Source: Micromonospora sp. NBC_01796 (GTDB lineage Bacteria; Actinomycetota; Actinomycetes; Mycobacteriales; Micromonosporaceae). From it: a stretch of DNA of 64,000 nucleotides. Position numbers and translations under genes: made by a program. Below are positions 27,302 through 36,823 of this stretch, in pieces (within the stretch, counting starts at the first letter, position 1; the number at the start of each line of letters is the position of its first letter). The notes below the pieces were generated by a model. It made no database searches and was not told the origin of the DNA. It was given only the letters and a program-made list of their open reading frames with translations. The stretch is taken from NCBI RefSeq assembly GCF_035917455.1, contig NZ_CP109078.1, positions 1,240,001 to 1,304,000 on the forward strand. The letters are read 5' to 3'.

Positions 27302-28240
27302 CTACCGGAAGTGGTCCCAGCCGGCCGGCCCCTTGTACGCCTTACCGTCGACGGTCAGCCCGCTCCCGTCGACCACCCGCCCGATCACCCGCCAGTCGTC
27401 GGGCAGCGCCAGGTGCGCCGGGAAGGTGGCGGCCAGGGCGTGGTCGTCCCCACCCCCGAGGACCCAGGCGTACGGGTCGACGCCGAGGGCGTGCGCCGCG
27501 TCCCGCATCTGGGCGGGGACCTCGAAGGCGGCGGTACGCAGGTCGATGCCGACCCCGCTGGCGGTGGCCACGTGCCCGAGGTCGGCGAGCAGCCCGTCCG
27601 ACACGTCGATCATCGAGGTGGCGCCGAGTCGGGCGGCCTGCGGTCCGGCCCGGTACGGCACCTCCGGTCGCCGGTACGCCTCCACCAGCAGTTTCGGCGT
27701 ACGGAATCCGCGCGAGAGCACGGTGTAGCCGGCGGCGGCGTACCCGATCCGGCCGGCGAGGGCGACCACGTCGCCGGGCCGGGCGCCGCTGCGCACGACG
27801 GGCGCCCGGCCGCCCAGGTCACCGAGGGCGGTGACGGCGATGGTGAGCGTCGGACTCGACGACATGTCGCCGCCGACCACGCTCGCCCCGACCAGCGCCG
27901 CCTCCGCGCCGAGCCCGTCGGCGAGTTCCTCGGCCCAGCGCACCTCCAGGTCCGGCGGGATGCAGAGCGCGACCAGCAGGGCGGTCGGCAGGGCTCCCAT
28001 GGCGGCGATGTCGGCGAGGTTCGCGGCGGCGGCCCGGTGCCCGACATCGACCGCCGAGGACCAGTCCCGCCGGAAGTGTCGCCCCTCGACCAGGACGTCC
28101 GTCGAGGCAGCCACCCGCCCGTCCGGGGCGCTCACCACGGCGGCGTCGTCCCCCGGCCCGAGCAGCACCGACGGCCCGGTGCCCAGCCGGGCGGTGACCC
28201 GGGCGATCAGACCGAACTCACCGGCTTTGGCCACGCTCAC
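27302..28240 (-). CDS. thiL: Thiamine-monophosphate kinase
   Basis: The 312-residue protein has ThiL features: EFGLIARV at the start, LLGPGDDAAVV (ATP/Mg site), STDVLVEGRHFRRDW, NLADIAAMGA, GGDMSSSP and DVSDGLLADL. It converts thiamine monophosphate to the diphosphate cofactor. The GTG start at 28240 is adjacent to GTG two codons later. No neighbouring thi genes are present; it lies divergent from the Lrp-type gene, as in other actinomycetes with ddl and DUF3515 nearby. Confidence 0.95.
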   Translation of the reverse strand: MSVAKAGEFGLIARVTARLGTGPSVLLGPGDDAAVVSAPDGRVAASTDVLVEGRHFRRDWSSAVDVGHRAAAANLADIAAMGALPTALLVALCIPPDLEVRWAEELADGLGAEAALVGASVVGGDMSSSPTLTIAVTALGDLGGRAPVVRSGARPGDVVALAGRIGYAAAGYTVLSRGFRTPKLLVEAYRRPEVPYRAGPQAARLGATSMIDVSDGLLADLGHVATASGVGIDLRTAAFEVPAQMRDAAHALGVDPYAWVLGGGDDHALAATFPAHLALPDDWRVIGRVVDGSGLTVDGKAYKGPAGWDHFR

Positions 28241-28408
28241 GCGCCGACCCCGGCATCCGACGTCGGGCGGTACGTCGTCACGTCACACCAACCGATCCGC
28301 TCGCAACGCACGCTCACTTGCGCCTCCCTTGACCACCGGTGGGGAACCGACCCACTCCGTACGGTATTTTCACGGTCGAGCCGCTCGGCGGCGGACGGAG
28401 GTCGGGTC

Positions 28409-28642
28409 GTGGTCCAGGCGTACATCCTCATCCAGACCGAGGTCGGAAGGGCGCGTGACGTGGCCGCGCAGATCACGGATATCTCGGGCGTGGTCCGAGT
28501 CGATGCCGTGACCGGGCCGTACGACGTGGTCGTTCTCACCGAGGCGCACACGGTTGACGAGTTGGGCAAGATGATCGTCAGCAAGGTCCAGTTGGTGCCG
28601 GGGATCACCCGTACCCTGACCTGCTCGGTGGTGCGGCTCTAA
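28409..28642 (+). CDS. Stand-alone Lrp/AsnC ligand-binding (RAM) domain protein
   Basis: A 77-residue protein, MVQAYILIQTEVGRARDVAA onward, with the alpha-beta RAM fold pattern (VVRVDAVTGPYDVVVLTEA, VQLVPGITRTLTCSVV) and no DNA-binding helix-turn-helix. Such small proteins oligomerise and can bind amino acids. GTG 28409 was chosen because GGACGGAGG lies upstream; the much longer open frame upstream is the shadow of thiL. The stop is immediately followed by the ATG of DUF3515. Confidence 0.9.
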   Translation: MVQAYILIQTEVGRARDVAAQITDISGVVRVDAVTGPYDVVVLTEAHTVDELGKMIVSKVQLVPGITRTLTCSVVRL

Positions 28643-29308
28643 ATGGCACAGCCTGTTCCCGTACCAACCGAACCGAACGAATCGACCGGATCCGGCGCAG
28701 CAGACGAGGGCGGCGCGACGGTCGGGCCCGTGGCCCCGGACCGCTCGATGCGGCAGGCCGCGATCTGGGCGACCGTGGTGGCCCTGCCGCTGACCGTGCT
28801 CGTGGCGGTGTTCGCCTTCGGGCGGCTGGCACCCGACTCGGAGGCCGCCGCCAACCCGACCCCGTCGGCCACCTCGGCCACCCCACGGGTGCAGTCCACC
28901 GCACCGGTCCCGGTGACCGCCGTCCCGCTCGGCGAACGGGCGGCCACGGTCTGCCGGGCCCTGCTCTCCCGGCTCCCTGCGAGCCTCGGTGAGCTGGCGC
29001 AGCGGCCGGTCACCACCGGCCCGGAACAGAACGCCGCGTACGGCGACCCGGCGGTGACCGTGGCCTGCGGCACCCCGCTCCCCTCGTTCCCACCGACCGA
29101 CCAGGTCTGGGTGGTGAACTCGGTCTGCTGGCACGCACAGGAGCAGACCGACTCGACGGTGTTCGTCACCGTGGACCGCGAGGTGCCGGTGCAGGTCACC
29201 GTGCCCCGTGGCTACGACCCGCCGTTGCAGTGGATCGCCCCGGTCGCCGAGCCGGTGGTCGCCGCCGTCCCGTCCGGGAAGACCCGACCGACCGGCTGCA
29301 CCGGCTGA
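28643..29308 (+). CDS. DUF3515 membrane-anchored protein
   Basis: The 221-residue protein has an N-terminal cytoplasmic stretch, one hydrophobic helix (about 38-60), a Ser/Thr/Pro linker and an extracytoplasmic domain with conserved cysteines: VCRALLSRLP, VACGTPLP, VNSVCWHAQ and the final TGCTG. This matches DUF3515, an actinobacterial family usually encoded beside ddl and thiL. The function is unknown; the location next to ddl suggests a cell-envelope role. It directly abuts the Lrp-type gene. Confidence 0.88.
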   Translation: MAQPVPVPTEPNESTGSGAADEGGATVGPVAPDRSMRQAAIWATVVALPLTVLVAVFAFGRLAPDSEAAANPTPSATSATPRVQSTAPVPVTAVPLGERAATVCRALLSRLPASLGELAQRPVTTGPEQNAAYGDPAVTVACGTPLPSFPPTDQVWVVNSVCWHAQEQTDSTVFVTVDREVPVQVTVPRGYDPPLQWIAPVAEPVVAAVPSGKTRPTGCTG

Positions 29309-29380
29309 GCCGAGTGCACCGGCTGGGCCGACTGCACCGACCGGCTGCACCGCTGGGCTCGGCAGGGCGGGGCAGCCGGG

Positions 29381-30481
29381 TCAGCGCAGGCCGGTGCCGC
29401 GACGGAGCGCGGTACGGATCAACCGGTCGACCAGCTTCGGGTACTCCAACCCGGCCGCCGCCCACATCTGCGGGAACATCGAGGTCGAGGTGAAGCCCGG
29501 CATCGTGTTGATCTCGTTGAGGTAGATGTCCAGGTCGGGCGTGACGAAGAAGTCGACCCGGGCCAGGCCCGCGCAGTCCAGCGCGGTGAAGGTACGGCAG
29601 GCGTACTCCTGGACCTGGCGGGTGACCCGGTCGGGCAGCCCGGCGGGGATGTCGTACTCGCAGGCGTCGCCGAGGTACTTGGCCTCGAAGTCGTAGAACT
29701 CGCGGTCGGTGGCCACCCGGACCTCGGCCAGCAGGGACGCCTCGGGGCCGCCTCCGGCCTCGCCCTCCAGCACCCCGCACTCGATCTCCCGACCGACGAT
29801 CGCCGCCTCGACCAGCACCTTCGCGTCGATCTGTCGGGCGGTGACGATCGCCGCCTCGAGGTCGGCCCAGTCCGAGACCTTGGTGATGCCGTACGACGAG
29901 CCGGCCCGGGAGGGCTTGACGAAGACCGGCAGACCGAGCCGTTCCTTGTCCTCCTCGGTGAGCGTCATCCCGCTGCGCAGCACCACGTACGGGCCGGTGG
30001 GGATGCCCTCGGCCACGGCGAGCTTCTTGGTGAACTCCTTGTCCATGGCGGCGGCGGAGGCGAAGACACCCGACCCGACGTACGGGATGCCGGCCATCTC
30101 CAGCAGCCCCTGGATGGTTCCGTCCTCGCCGTACGCGCCGTGCAGGGCGGGAAAGACCAGGTCGATGTCGGCCAGGGCGGCCGGACCCTCGGTGGGGTCG
30201 AGCACCATCAGGCCGCTGCCGGTCGGGTCGGCCGGCAGCATGACGGCGGTTCCGGCGCTCGCGGTGATCTCCGGAAGATTACGGTCAGTAATGACCAATT
30301 GCTCTGGGTCACCACTGGTCAGCACCCATTCGCCGGCTTTGGTGATGCCCACGGGCACCACCTCGTATTCGTCCGGATCCAAGGCGTTGATGATGCTTCC
30401 GGCGCTCACGCAGGAGATCGCATGCTCCGTGCTACGACCGCCGAAGACGACTGCGACGCGGGTCTTCCGTGGGCTTGTCAC
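29381..30481 (-). CDS. ddl: D-alanine--D-alanine ligase
   Basis: This 366-residue ATP-grasp enzyme has RVAVVFGGRSTEHAIS, the HGAYGEDGTIQGLLE loop, MDKEFTKKL and VFVKPSRAGSSYGI. FYDFEAKYLGD carries the Lys-Tyr pair typical of D-Ala-D-Ala rather than D-Ala-D-Lac ligases, and NEINTMPGFT ends the ATP-grasp. It makes the terminal dipeptide of peptidoglycan stems in the cytoplasm. GTG 30481 is preferred over 30508 because TAGGGT lies 7 nt upstream (leaderless pattern) and the residues before it are not conserved. Confidence 0.96.
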   Translation of the reverse strand: MTSPRKTRVAVVFGGRSTEHAISCVSAGSIINALDPDEYEVVPVGITKAGEWVLTSGDPEQLVITDRNLPEITASAGTAVMLPADPTGSGLMVLDPTEGPAALADIDLVFPALHGAYGEDGTIQGLLEMAGIPYVGSGVFASAAAMDKEFTKKLAVAEGIPTGPYVVLRSGMTLTEEDKERLGLPVFVKPSRAGSSYGITKVSDWADLEAAIVTARQIDAKVLVEAAIVGREIECGVLEGEAGGGPEASLLAEVRVATDREFYDFEAKYLGDACEYDIPAGLPDRVTRQVQEYACRTFTALDCAGLARVDFFVTPDLDIYLNEINTMPGFTSTSMFPQMWAAAGLEYPKLVDRLIRTALRRGTGLR

Positions 30482-30738
30482 GCGGGTGACCCTACTCTGC
30501 GTGGCCACCGCGCGGGTCGATAGGCCGGGAGTTCGATCAAGGCCCCGGCCTCACCCCGACCGATGGTATGGGGCCGGTCCGACGACCCTCGTGAGTCCGA
30601 CCAACATCACGATTGCGACGTGCGGTTCCGCGGACCCGCCCCGGGGCTCTCGGCCAGGCGGGCACCAGCCGGTGCCCCGGGGCGGCGCGGGCCAGGGTCA
30701 CGATGGTCGGGGACCTCGACCACCGGGAACCCCGGCGT

Positions 30739-30963
30739 TCAGTGTGGTTCGGGAGATCGCCGTCCGACGGCGATCACTTTGACGCGTTGCCGTCCGGCCC
30801 GGACCATGCCGAGCGCGGCGAACGCCCCGGCGATCCGGTCCGCGGCGTCCCTGCTGGTGGCGCCGACCACCTGGCGGCGCCGTTCCGGCTCCACCCGTTC
30901 GTTGCGCCCCTCGATGCCGAGCGGACGGACGTCGGTGAGGACGACGAGGTAGCGGGTCACCAC
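30739..30963 (-). CDS. Small hypothetical protein
   Basis: A probable 74-residue protein starting at one of two tandem GTGs (30963 or 30960): VVTRYLVVLTDVRPLG followed by a basic segment and a helical ATSRDAADRIAGAFAAL region ending RQRVKVIAVGRR. The regular strand-helix-strand pattern looks like a genuine small domain. The frame is open to 31176, but that part translates an Ala/Pro low-complexity stretch over an imperfect 24-bp repeat, so it is doubtful. No function is recognised. Nothing coding is evident between 30482 and 30738. Confidence 0.45.
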   Translation of the reverse strand: MVTRYLVVLTDVRPLGIEGRNERVEPERRRQVVGATSRDAADRIAGAFAALGMVRAGRQRVKVIAVGRRSPEPH

Positions 30964-31081
30964 GGGCGGCCTACCGGCGCCGATCGAGCGGACCGACCGG
31001 CACGGCCGGGGCGCTGCGGGTGGCTTTGCGGGCACCGGTGCCGGCGCAGAGGCAGCAGGTGCGGGTCCGGGCACCTCTGCC

Positions 31082-31159
31082 GGGGCGGTTGCAGGCGCCG
31101 GAACCGGGGCGGTTGCGGGCACCGGAGCCGGTGCAGGTGCGGTTGCGGGCATGGAAACG
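31082..31159. repeat. Imperfect 24-bp tandem repeat (three units)
   Basis: Units at 31082-31105, 31106-31129 and 31136-31159 share GGKGCGGTTGCRGGC cores followed by diverged 9-nt ends, with 6 extra bases before the third unit. The stretch accounts for the Ala/Pro low complexity of the overlapping frames and gives no support to a gene extending through it. Confidence 0.6.
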
Positions 31160-31197
31160 AGCGCGTTTGCGGGCACTGGTCCTGCTCCTCGTCCTGG

Positions 31198-31411
31198 TCA
31201 ACCGGCATGGCGGGCGACCGCCTCGGGTTCGGCGGTGGTGCCGGCCAGGCCGCCGGAGCGGTCCCGGCAGACGTACGCCAGGTCGGCATGGATCCACGCG
31301 CCGTCGTTGTCCCGCAGCACCGGCCGCGTACACCATCGGCAACGCGATACACGAGGCCAACAGGGGGTCGCTGTCATCCGACACCTCCGGGTCCGCGGCG
31401 GTGGGGCACAC
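31198..31411 (-). pseudogene. Probable frameshifted small gene
   Basis: From GTG 31411 one frame reads MCPTAADPEVSDDSDPLL then ASCIALPMVYAA. Near 31320-31330 the plausible protein continues in a different frame as VLRDNDGAWIHADLAYVCRD and ends EPEAVARHAG at 31198. Joined, the two give a coherent polypeptide of about 70 residues, whereas each frame alone becomes an Arg/Pro-rich shadow translation beyond the junction. A single-base indel explains this. The protein is unrecognised; a sequencing error would also produce it. Confidence 0.4.
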
Positions 31412-31602
31412 GGCGGCCGGGTACGGGGGAGTCCCCGACCACCGTGCGCCTCATTCCCCTTTCCGTCACTCGCCGCCACCGTCGACACGACCACCGGCAG
31501 CGAGGACGCCAACACAGGTTGCCATCCGTGAAAGCGTGAATGCAACTCTCATGGGCGATCTCTCATGCACACTTTCTCGCCGAGGTGTGTCAAACTCGCT
31601 CC

Positions 31603-32448
31603 ATGGCACCGAAGACCGCCCGCGCCCGCCGCCTCGGCATCGCCCTCAGGTCCTATCGCGAGGCTGCCGGGCTGACCCTCGAACGCGCGGCCGAGGAGAT
31701 CAACAGCACCCGCAGCACGTTGTCCAGGTACGAGAACGCACTCAGCCTGCCCAGCCCGGCGACCGTCCGCGCCCTGCTCACCCACTACAACGTGGACGGA
31801 GACGCGCTGAAGGGCACGATCGAGCTGGCGAAGGAAGCCAAGAAGCCCGGCTGGTGGGTGTCGTACTCGTACCTGCTGGACCGCAAGACCGCCGACTTCA
31901 TCGCGTTGGAGTCCGAGGCGACCTCCATCCAGTCCTTCGAGCCCTCGCTGGTGCCGGGCCTGTTGCAGACCCCGGACTACATCCGGGCGATCATGCGCGG
32001 CGGCCCGCACGTCCTCACCGACGACGGGATCGAGGAACGGGTCGACATCCGCCTCAACCGCCAGAAGCGGCTGACCGCCACCCCCGACCCGCTGGTCCTC
32101 GACGCGGTGATCGACGAGGTCGCGCTGCTACGCAAGGTCGGTGGTCACGACGTCTGGGCGGAGCAACTCGAACACCTGATCAAGATCTCCGAGATTCCGC
32201 ACATCACCATCGGAGTGATCCCGCTCATCGCCGGCTACCACCGCGGCACCAGGGGATCGCTGCACATCCTCGAATTCGGCCGAGAAGATCAACCCTTGGC
32301 CTCGGTCGAGACTGTCGCGGGTCAACTCTCCTTCGACACCACGCCCGAGCTGGACACCTGCATGAAGATCATGCAGCACCTGCGCACCGTGGCCCTGAGC
32401 CCGGAGGCGAGCTGCGAGCTGATCTCCAACCTCCTGAAGGGACGGTAG
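31603..32448 (+). CDS. XRE-family regulator with DUF5753 domain
   Basis: The 281-residue protein has an N-terminal helix-turn-helix (RLGIALRSYREAAGLTLERA, then STRSTLSRYENALS) at about residues 9-60 and a DUF5753 domain at about 90-275 (SFEPSLVPGLLQTPDYIRA, VIDEVALLRKVGG, IGVIPLIAGYHRG). ATG 31603 was chosen because the HTH begins right after it; the upstream codons are non-conserved. The DUF397 gene follows after 4 nt, the usual partner in Streptomyces and Micromonosporaceae. Such pairs affect development and secondary metabolism in some species; target unknown here. Confidence 0.92.
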   Translation: MAPKTARARRLGIALRSYREAAGLTLERAAEEINSTRSTLSRYENALSLPSPATVRALLTHYNVDGDALKGTIELAKEAKKPGWWVSYSYLLDRKTADFIALESEATSIQSFEPSLVPGLLQTPDYIRAIMRGGPHVLTDDGIEERVDIRLNRQKRLTATPDPLVLDAVIDEVALLRKVGGHDVWAEQLEHLIKISEIPHITIGVIPLIAGYHRGTRGSLHILEFGREDQPLASVETVAGQLSFDTTPELDTCMKIMQHLRTVALSPEASCELISNLLKGR

Positions 32449-32452
32449 ACAC

Positions 32453-32674
32453 ATGTCCGCTCCAACCACCACCACGATGGCCGCTTTCGCGACCGCCGCC
32501 TGGCGCAAGAGCAGCCGCAGTGGCGACCAGGGTGCCTGCGTGGAGTTCGCCGTCACCACCGAGGCGATCGGTGTCCGGGACTCGAAGGATCCGGGCGGCC
32601 CGATCCTGACCTTCCCCGCCACCGCGTGGTCGGCGTTCGCCGGTGCCGTACCGACCGGCCCGATCATCGACTGA
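32453..32674 (+). CDS. DUF397 protein paired with XRE regulator
   Basis: The 73-residue protein has the full DUF397 pattern: AAWRKSSRSGDQGACVEFA, VRDSKDPGGPILTFPATAW, SAFAGAV. It has a Thr/Ala-rich N-terminal extension of about 12 residues. It starts 4 nt after the XRE stop and is followed by a 13-bp-stem terminator, so the two form a closed unit. DUF397 proteins are small partners of XRE-DUF5753 regulators, possibly antagonists; their mechanism is not settled. Confidence 0.92.
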   Translation: MSAPTTTTMAAFATAAWRKSSRSGDQGACVEFAVTTEAIGVRDSKDPGGPILTFPATAWSAFAGAVPTGPIID

Positions 32675-32773
32675 CGAGCCGCACCGGCTCCTGAACGACC
32701 ACAGCCACACCGCGCCGGACCGGTCCAGTGGGGATTCGGCGGCCTCGACCGAGCAGGCGCGACCAGCAACACC

Positions 32774-32804
32774 GGAAGCCCCGATCACTCCGATCGGGGC
32801 TTCC
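32774..32804. terminator. Bidirectional terminator between DUF397 and PLP-enzyme genes
   Basis: GGAAGCCCCGATC (32774-32786) and GATCGGGGCTTCC (32792-32804) form a perfect 13-bp stem with a 5-nt loop between convergent genes. Just after it, a 21-bp unit (AGCCGGCCGTACCTCGTTCTC) is directly repeated at 32820-32840 and 32841-32861, reaching the stop of the next gene. Confidence 0.8.
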
Positions 32805-32859
32805 GCCGTGCCTCGTCCCAGCCGGCCGTACCTCGTTCTCAGCCGGCCGTACCTCGTTC

Positions 32860-34026
32860 TCAGCTCGCCGCATCGAGTGCCGCGGTGATGTCCGCGACCA
32901 GGTCGGCGGTGTCCTCCACCCCGCAGGAGAGCCGGACGAAGCCCTCCGGGGTGTCGTCGCCCCACTGCGCCCGGCGGTCGGCGCTGCTGTGCAGGCCACC
33001 GAACGAGGTCGCGGCGAAGACCAGCTTGGCGGCGCGCAGGAACCGGGTCACCCGGTCGGCGTCGCCGAGGTCGAACGACAGCACCCCCGGCACCCGGCGC
33101 ATCTGCCGGCTCGCCACCGGGTACGACGGGTCGTCGGCGAGCCCCGGCCACCGCAGGCCGGTGACGTCGGACCGCTCGCTCAGTGCCAGGGCCACCGCCG
33201 CAGCGTTGGCGCTCTGCCGACCCAGCCGCAGGTCGAGGGTGGCCAGCGACCGGTGCGCCAGCCAGGAGTCGAACGCACCGGGTACCGAGCCGGTGGTCGC
33301 CCGCCACGCGCGCAGCGGCTCGAGCAGCTCGGCGGACCGGGTCGCGACGTAACCGAGCAGCAGGTCGGAGTGACCGGTCAACGCCTTGGTCCCGGAGGCG
33401 ACGACCAGGTCCGCGCCGAGGTCGAGCGGGCGCTGACCGAGCGGGGTGGCGGTGGTGTTGTCCACCACGACCAGCGCACCGGCGGCGTGCGCCCGGTCGG
33501 CCAGTTCGGCCACGTCGCAGACGTCCAGGCCGGGGTTGGCCGGCGTCTCCAGCAGCAACAGGCGTACGCCCTCGAACGACGGGTACGGTCCGGCCGTCGG
33601 GGCGAACTCGACCCGTACGCCCATGGTGGCGAGGGTGGAGGTGGCGAAGGCCCGTACCGGGAAGTAGCCGTCGGTCGGCAGGACCACGCCGTCACCGGGC
33701 TTGAGCAGTGCCAGCAGGACCGCGCTGATCGCCGCCTGCCCGGTGGCGAAGGCGAGGCAGTCGCCCCCCTCCAGCTCACCGATCGCCGATTCGAGTGCGC
33801 GGCGGGTGGGGTTGTCCGGGCGGCCGTAGCCGTTCGGGTTCGTCCCCTGTCCGGTCTCCGGGTCGAGGTGGTACGGCGCGGCGAACACGGGACCGGGCAG
33901 GAACGGCTGTCCCGGCTCGGGCTCGGGAAGTCCGGCGTGCACGCACCGGGTGCTGTCGCCGTAGCCGTGCGGGTCCTGCTCGTCGATCATCGGTTCTCCA
34001 GCCCGTACGGCGTTTTTGTTGGTCAT
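32860..34026 (-). CDS. Cystathionine gamma-lyase/synthase family PLP enzyme
   Basis: This 388-residue fold-type I PLP enzyme of the Cys/Met metabolism family has [40 protein letters not shown] and [15 protein letters not shown] (Asp189). The Schiff-base lysine lies in [15 protein letters not shown] (Lys214). The family converts cystathionine to cysteine or makes cystathionine; which reaction applies cannot be fixed from sequence, although lyase is the usual annotation in this context. The ATG overlaps the gpsA stop by 4 nt, so it is coupled to the plsC-gpsA operon. Confidence 0.88.
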   Translation of the reverse strand: MTNKNAVRAGEPMIDEQDPHGYGDSTRCVHAGLPEPEPGQPFLPGPVFAAPYHLDPETGQGTNPNGYGRPDNPTRRALESAIGELEGGDCLAFATGQAAISAVLLALLKPGDGVVLPTDGYFPVRAFATSTLATMGVRVEFAPTAGPYPSFEGVRLLLLETPANPGLDVCDVAELADRAHAAGALVVVDNTTATPLGQRPLDLGADLVVASGTKALTGHSDLLLGYVATRSAELLEPLRAWRATTGSVPGAFDSWLAHRSLATLDLRLGRQSANAAAVALALSERSDVTGLRWPGLADDPSYPVASRQMRRVPGVLSFDLGDADRVTRFLRAAKLVFAATSFGGLHSSADRRAQWGDDTPEGFVRLSCGVEDTADLVADITAALDAAS

Positions 34027-35021
34027 TCCGGTCGCGGTTTGCGGCTCATCAGCACCGCCATCGCGAGCCTCGGGTTGGCGCCCTCGTGGCAGACCAGCTC
34101 GACCTGCTCGGTGATCGGCATCTCCACCCCGTGTGCCCGGGACAGGTCCCGGATCGCCAGGCAGCTCTTGACCCCCTCGGCGGTCTGCCGGGTCGCCACC
34201 TGGGCCTGTTCGAGGGTCTCGCCCCGGCCCAGGTGCTCGCCGAAGGTCCGGTTGCGGGCCAGCGGGGACGAGCAGGAGGCGACCAGGTCACCCAGGCCGG
34301 CGAGCCCGGCGAAGGTGAGCGGGTCGGCGCCGAGCGCCACGCCGAGGCGGGCGGTCTCGGCCAGTCCACGGGTGATCAGGGTGGCCTTGGTGTTGTCGCC
34401 GAGTCCCATCGCGTTCGCCATGCCGTACGCCAGGGCGATCACGTTCTTCACCGCGCCGCCGAGTTCGCACCCGATGACGTCGTCGTTCGTGTACGGCCGG
34501 AAGTAGGGCGTGGTGATCGAGGACTGGACCAGGGTGGCCCGATCCATGTCGGTGCAGGCGACCACGGTCGCGGCCGGCTGCTCCTGGGCGATCTCGGGGG
34601 CGAGGTTGGGGCCGGAGACCACGACCACCCGGTCCTCGGCCACCCCGGCGGTCTCCATGATCACCTGGCTCATCCGCTTGGTCGTGCCCAGCTCGATCCC
34701 CTTCATCAGGGAGACCAGCGTCGCGTCGGGCTCGATGAACGCGGCCCAGTCGGCCAGGTTGCCCCGCAGCGTCTGCGACGGTACGGCGAGCACCACCAGG
34801 TCGGCACCGGCGATCGCGGCGGCGGCGTCGGCGGTCGCGGTGACCCGCTGCGGCAACCGGAGTCCGGGAAGGTACTCGGAGTTGTGGCCGGTGGTCCGGA
34901 TCGCGTCGACCACGGACTCGCGCCGGGCCCACATGGTCACGTCCCGGCCGGCGTCGGCGAGGATCTTGGCGAAGGCCGTACCCCAGGAACCGGCACCGAG
35001 GACGGCGACGTGGCCGGTCAC
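34023..35021 (-). CDS. gpsA: Glycerol-3-phosphate dehydrogenase [NAD(P)+]
   Basis: The 332-residue protein has the NAD-binding [10 protein letters not shown] (9-18), [43 protein letters not shown], the catalytic lysine region [12 protein letters not shown] and GLGDLVASC. It supplies sn-glycerol-3-phosphate for phospholipids. GTG 35021 overlaps the plsC stop (GTGA), so both steps of early phospholipid synthesis are translated together. The large open frame upstream is the shadow of plsC and cofC. Confidence 0.97.
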   Translation of the reverse strand: MTGHVAVLGAGSWGTAFAKILADAGRDVTMWARRESVVDAIRTTGHNSEYLPGLRLPQRVTATADAAAAIAGADLVVLAVPSQTLRGNLADWAAFIEPDATLVSLMKGIELGTTKRMSQVIMETAGVAEDRVVVVSGPNLAPEIAQEQPAATVVACTDMDRATLVQSSITTPYFRPYTNDDVIGCELGGAVKNVIALAYGMANAMGLGDNTKATLITRGLAETARLGVALGADPLTFAGLAGLGDLVASCSSPLARNRTFGEHLGRGETLEQAQVATRQTAEGVKSCLAIRDLSRAHGVEMPITEQVELVCHEGANPRLAMAVLMSRKPRPE

Positions 35022-35764
35022 GCGGCGTCCCCGTCGCGGTGCGCGGACTCGTCGACGGCCCGGCGCGGGCCGTTCGGCGCCCAGATCGGCGGTGGTGTGC
35101 CGCCCCGGATCTCGGCGAGCTGATCCCGGAGCCGCAGCATGATCTCGTTGGTCATCTCGTCCAGCACCTGCTTGGTCGGGGCGGCACCGGCCCACCGGCT
35201 CAGGTCGACCGGAGGTCCGGCCACCACCGAGACCGGGATCCGGGGGCGCAGGCTGAGCTTGGCGTTGCGCGGGTCGAACAGCTTCTGCGCACCCCAGTGG
35301 GTGATCGGGACGACCGGGGCACCGGTGGCCAGGGCCAGCCGGGCCGCGCCGGTCTTGCCGCGCATCGGCCAGAGGTCGGGTTCGCGGGTGGTGGTGCCCT
35401 CCGGGTAGATCACCACCGCGCCGCCGTCCTTGACCGCGGAGATCAGGGTCTCCAGCGACCGGGCGGCGTCGACGGTGCCCCGCTCCACCGGGATCTGGCG
35501 GCACCTGAGCAGGATGTATCCGACCACCGGCACCCGGAAGATGCTGGCCTTGCCGAGGAACTGCGGCCACCGTCCGGTGTCGTTGATGTAGTGCCCCACC
35601 ACCAGCGGGTCGGCGTGCGAGATGTGGTTCGGCACGATGATGACGCCGCCCGAGGTCGGTACGTGCTCCATGCCGGCCCAGGTCCTCCGGGTCCAGACCC
35701 ACATCGGCGGCTTCACCAACGCGATCGCGAACCGCCGCCAGAACCCCAGCCTGCGCCGTGCCAC
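35018..35764 (-). CDS. plsC: 1-acyl-sn-glycerol-3-phosphate acyltransferase (PlsC-like)
   Basis: The 248-residue protein contains the HX4D catalytic motif in [10 protein letters not shown] (His47, Asp52), the EGTTTRE block and [11 protein letters not shown]. An N-terminal hydrophobic stretch suits membrane association. It acylates lysophosphatidic acid or a related acceptor. GTG 35764 has GAGGAGGG 6-8 nt upstream. First gene of the plsC-gpsA-PLP-enzyme operon; divergent from cofC by 145 bp. Confidence 0.93.
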   Translation of the reverse strand: MARRRLGFWRRFAIALVKPPMWVWTRRTWAGMEHVPTSGGVIIVPNHISHADPLVVGHYINDTGRWPQFLGKASIFRVPVVGYILLRCRQIPVERGTVDAARSLETLISAVKDGGAVVIYPEGTTTREPDLWPMRGKTGAARLALATGAPVVPITHWGAQKLFDPRNAKLSLRPRIPVSVVAGPPVDLSRWAGAAPTKQVLDEMTNEIMLRLRDQLAEIRGGTPPPIWAPNGPRRAVDESAHRDGDAA

Positions 35765-35909
35765 TATGCCCTCCTCGTTGTGCCCCGGGCCCGGGGAGCA
35801 CCGGTCGCCCCGGCGCCGCCCAACCACCCCGGCCCGCAGCGAAATCATGCCTGCTCGCCCCTGGTACGGCCAGCGAGGGGCCGGTCCCCGCGGCTGGCAG
35901 GATGATCGT

Positions 35910-36530
35910 GTGACCGAACCGACCTGGACTGTGGTGGTGCCGGTCAAGCGGCTCAGCGCGGCAAAGAGTCGGCTGCGTGGCGCGCTGCCGGGGGTTCCGC
36001 ACGAGCCGCTGGCCCTGGCCCTGGCGCTGGACACGGTCAGCGCCGCGCTGGCGAGCCCGGCGGTCGCCGGGGTGCTGGTCGTGACCGACGACATAGCGGC
36101 CGGTCGGGCGTTGGGCGCGCTCGGCGCCCGGATCACCCCGGATCCGCCGACCGGCGGGCTGAACGGCGCCTTCACCCTCGGCGCCGCCCTGGTCGACGGC
36201 GCGGGGGTGGCGGCACTCACCGCCGACCTGCCGGCCCTGCGTACGGCCGAACTGACCGCCGCGCTGGCCGCCGTGGGGGCCGGTCCGCCGCGACTGCGCC
36301 GGTTCGCCCCGGACACCCCGGGCACCGGTACGGTGCTGCTGGTGGCGCCGGCGGGCGTACCGCTGGATCCGCGCTTCGGTGGGCCGTCGGCGGCGGCGCA
36401 CACTGCCTCCGGGGCGCTCGCCCTGACCGGGGCCGGGCCGACCCTGCGCCGTGACGTCGACACCCGAGCGGACCTGCTCGCGGCGGCGGCACTCGGCCTC
36501 GGCCGGCACACCGCCGCCCTGCTCCCCTGA
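35910..36530 (+). CDS. cofC: 2-phospho-L-lactate/phosphoenolpyruvate guanylyltransferase (CofC/FbiD)
   Basis: The 206-residue nucleotidyltransferase starts [21 protein letters not shown], with the GT-A-type nucleotide-binding loop [12 protein letters not shown] (11-22), VLVVTDD, GLNGAF and [10 protein letters not shown]. It activates the three-carbon moiety of coenzyme F420; actinobacterial enzymes use phosphoenolpyruvate. GTG 35910 is the start consistent with the conserved N-terminus. No other F420 genes are nearby. Confidence 0.92.
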   Translation: MTEPTWTVVVPVKRLSAAKSRLRGALPGVPHEPLALALALDTVSAALASPAVAGVLVVTDDIAAGRALGALGARITPDPPTGGLNGAFTLGAALVDGAGVAALTADLPALRTAELTAALAAVGAGPPRLRRFAPDTPGTGTVLLVAPAGVPLDPRFGGPSAAAHTASGALALTGAGPTLRRDVDTRADLLAAAALGLGRHTAALLP

Positions 36531-36625
36531 CCGGCGCGGTCCCCCGCCGCCCATCCCTCCCCGGCCGGCGGCACTCTTCCCCGGCCGGCAGCCGACGCCG
36601 CCGGCCCCGGTGTACGGTGCTGGGC

Positions 36626-36823
36626 ATGCAGGGCACCGTGGCGACGTACGACCCGCAGACCCGGTCCGGCACGCTCCTGCTGGACGACGGCACCGAGGTC
36701 GCCTTCCCGGCCACCGCGTTCGACGCCTCGGGGCTGCGACTGCTCCGTCTCGGGCAGCGGCTGAAGATCGAGTACGGCGCGTCCGGCGAGGTTACCCGGA
36801 TCACTCTGCCCGGCCTGGTGTGA
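36626..36823 (+). CDS. Small cold-shock-like beta-barrel protein
   Basis: This 65-residue protein, [21 protein letters not shown] onward, has the strand pattern of an OB-fold cold-shock domain (G-T-V-x-x-Y...G-x-L-L-x-D-D-G) but lacks the usual RNP aromatic motifs. ATG 36626 is preceded by TACGGT at 36613-36618, leaving a 7-nt gap, which suggests a leaderless transcript; a GTG at 36617 is less likely. Likely nucleic-acid binding by resemblance; unproven. Confidence 0.8.
   Translation: MQGTVATYDPQTRSGTLLLDDGTEVAFPATAFDASGLRLLRLGQRLKIEYGASGEVTRITLPGLV

Noticed and set aside
30971-31176. Extended N-terminus of the small gene at 30739 (Ala/Pro-rich)
   Set aside because: It is generated by an imperfect 24-bp tandem repeat that is open in several frames; tandem GTGs at 30960-30963 are a better start.
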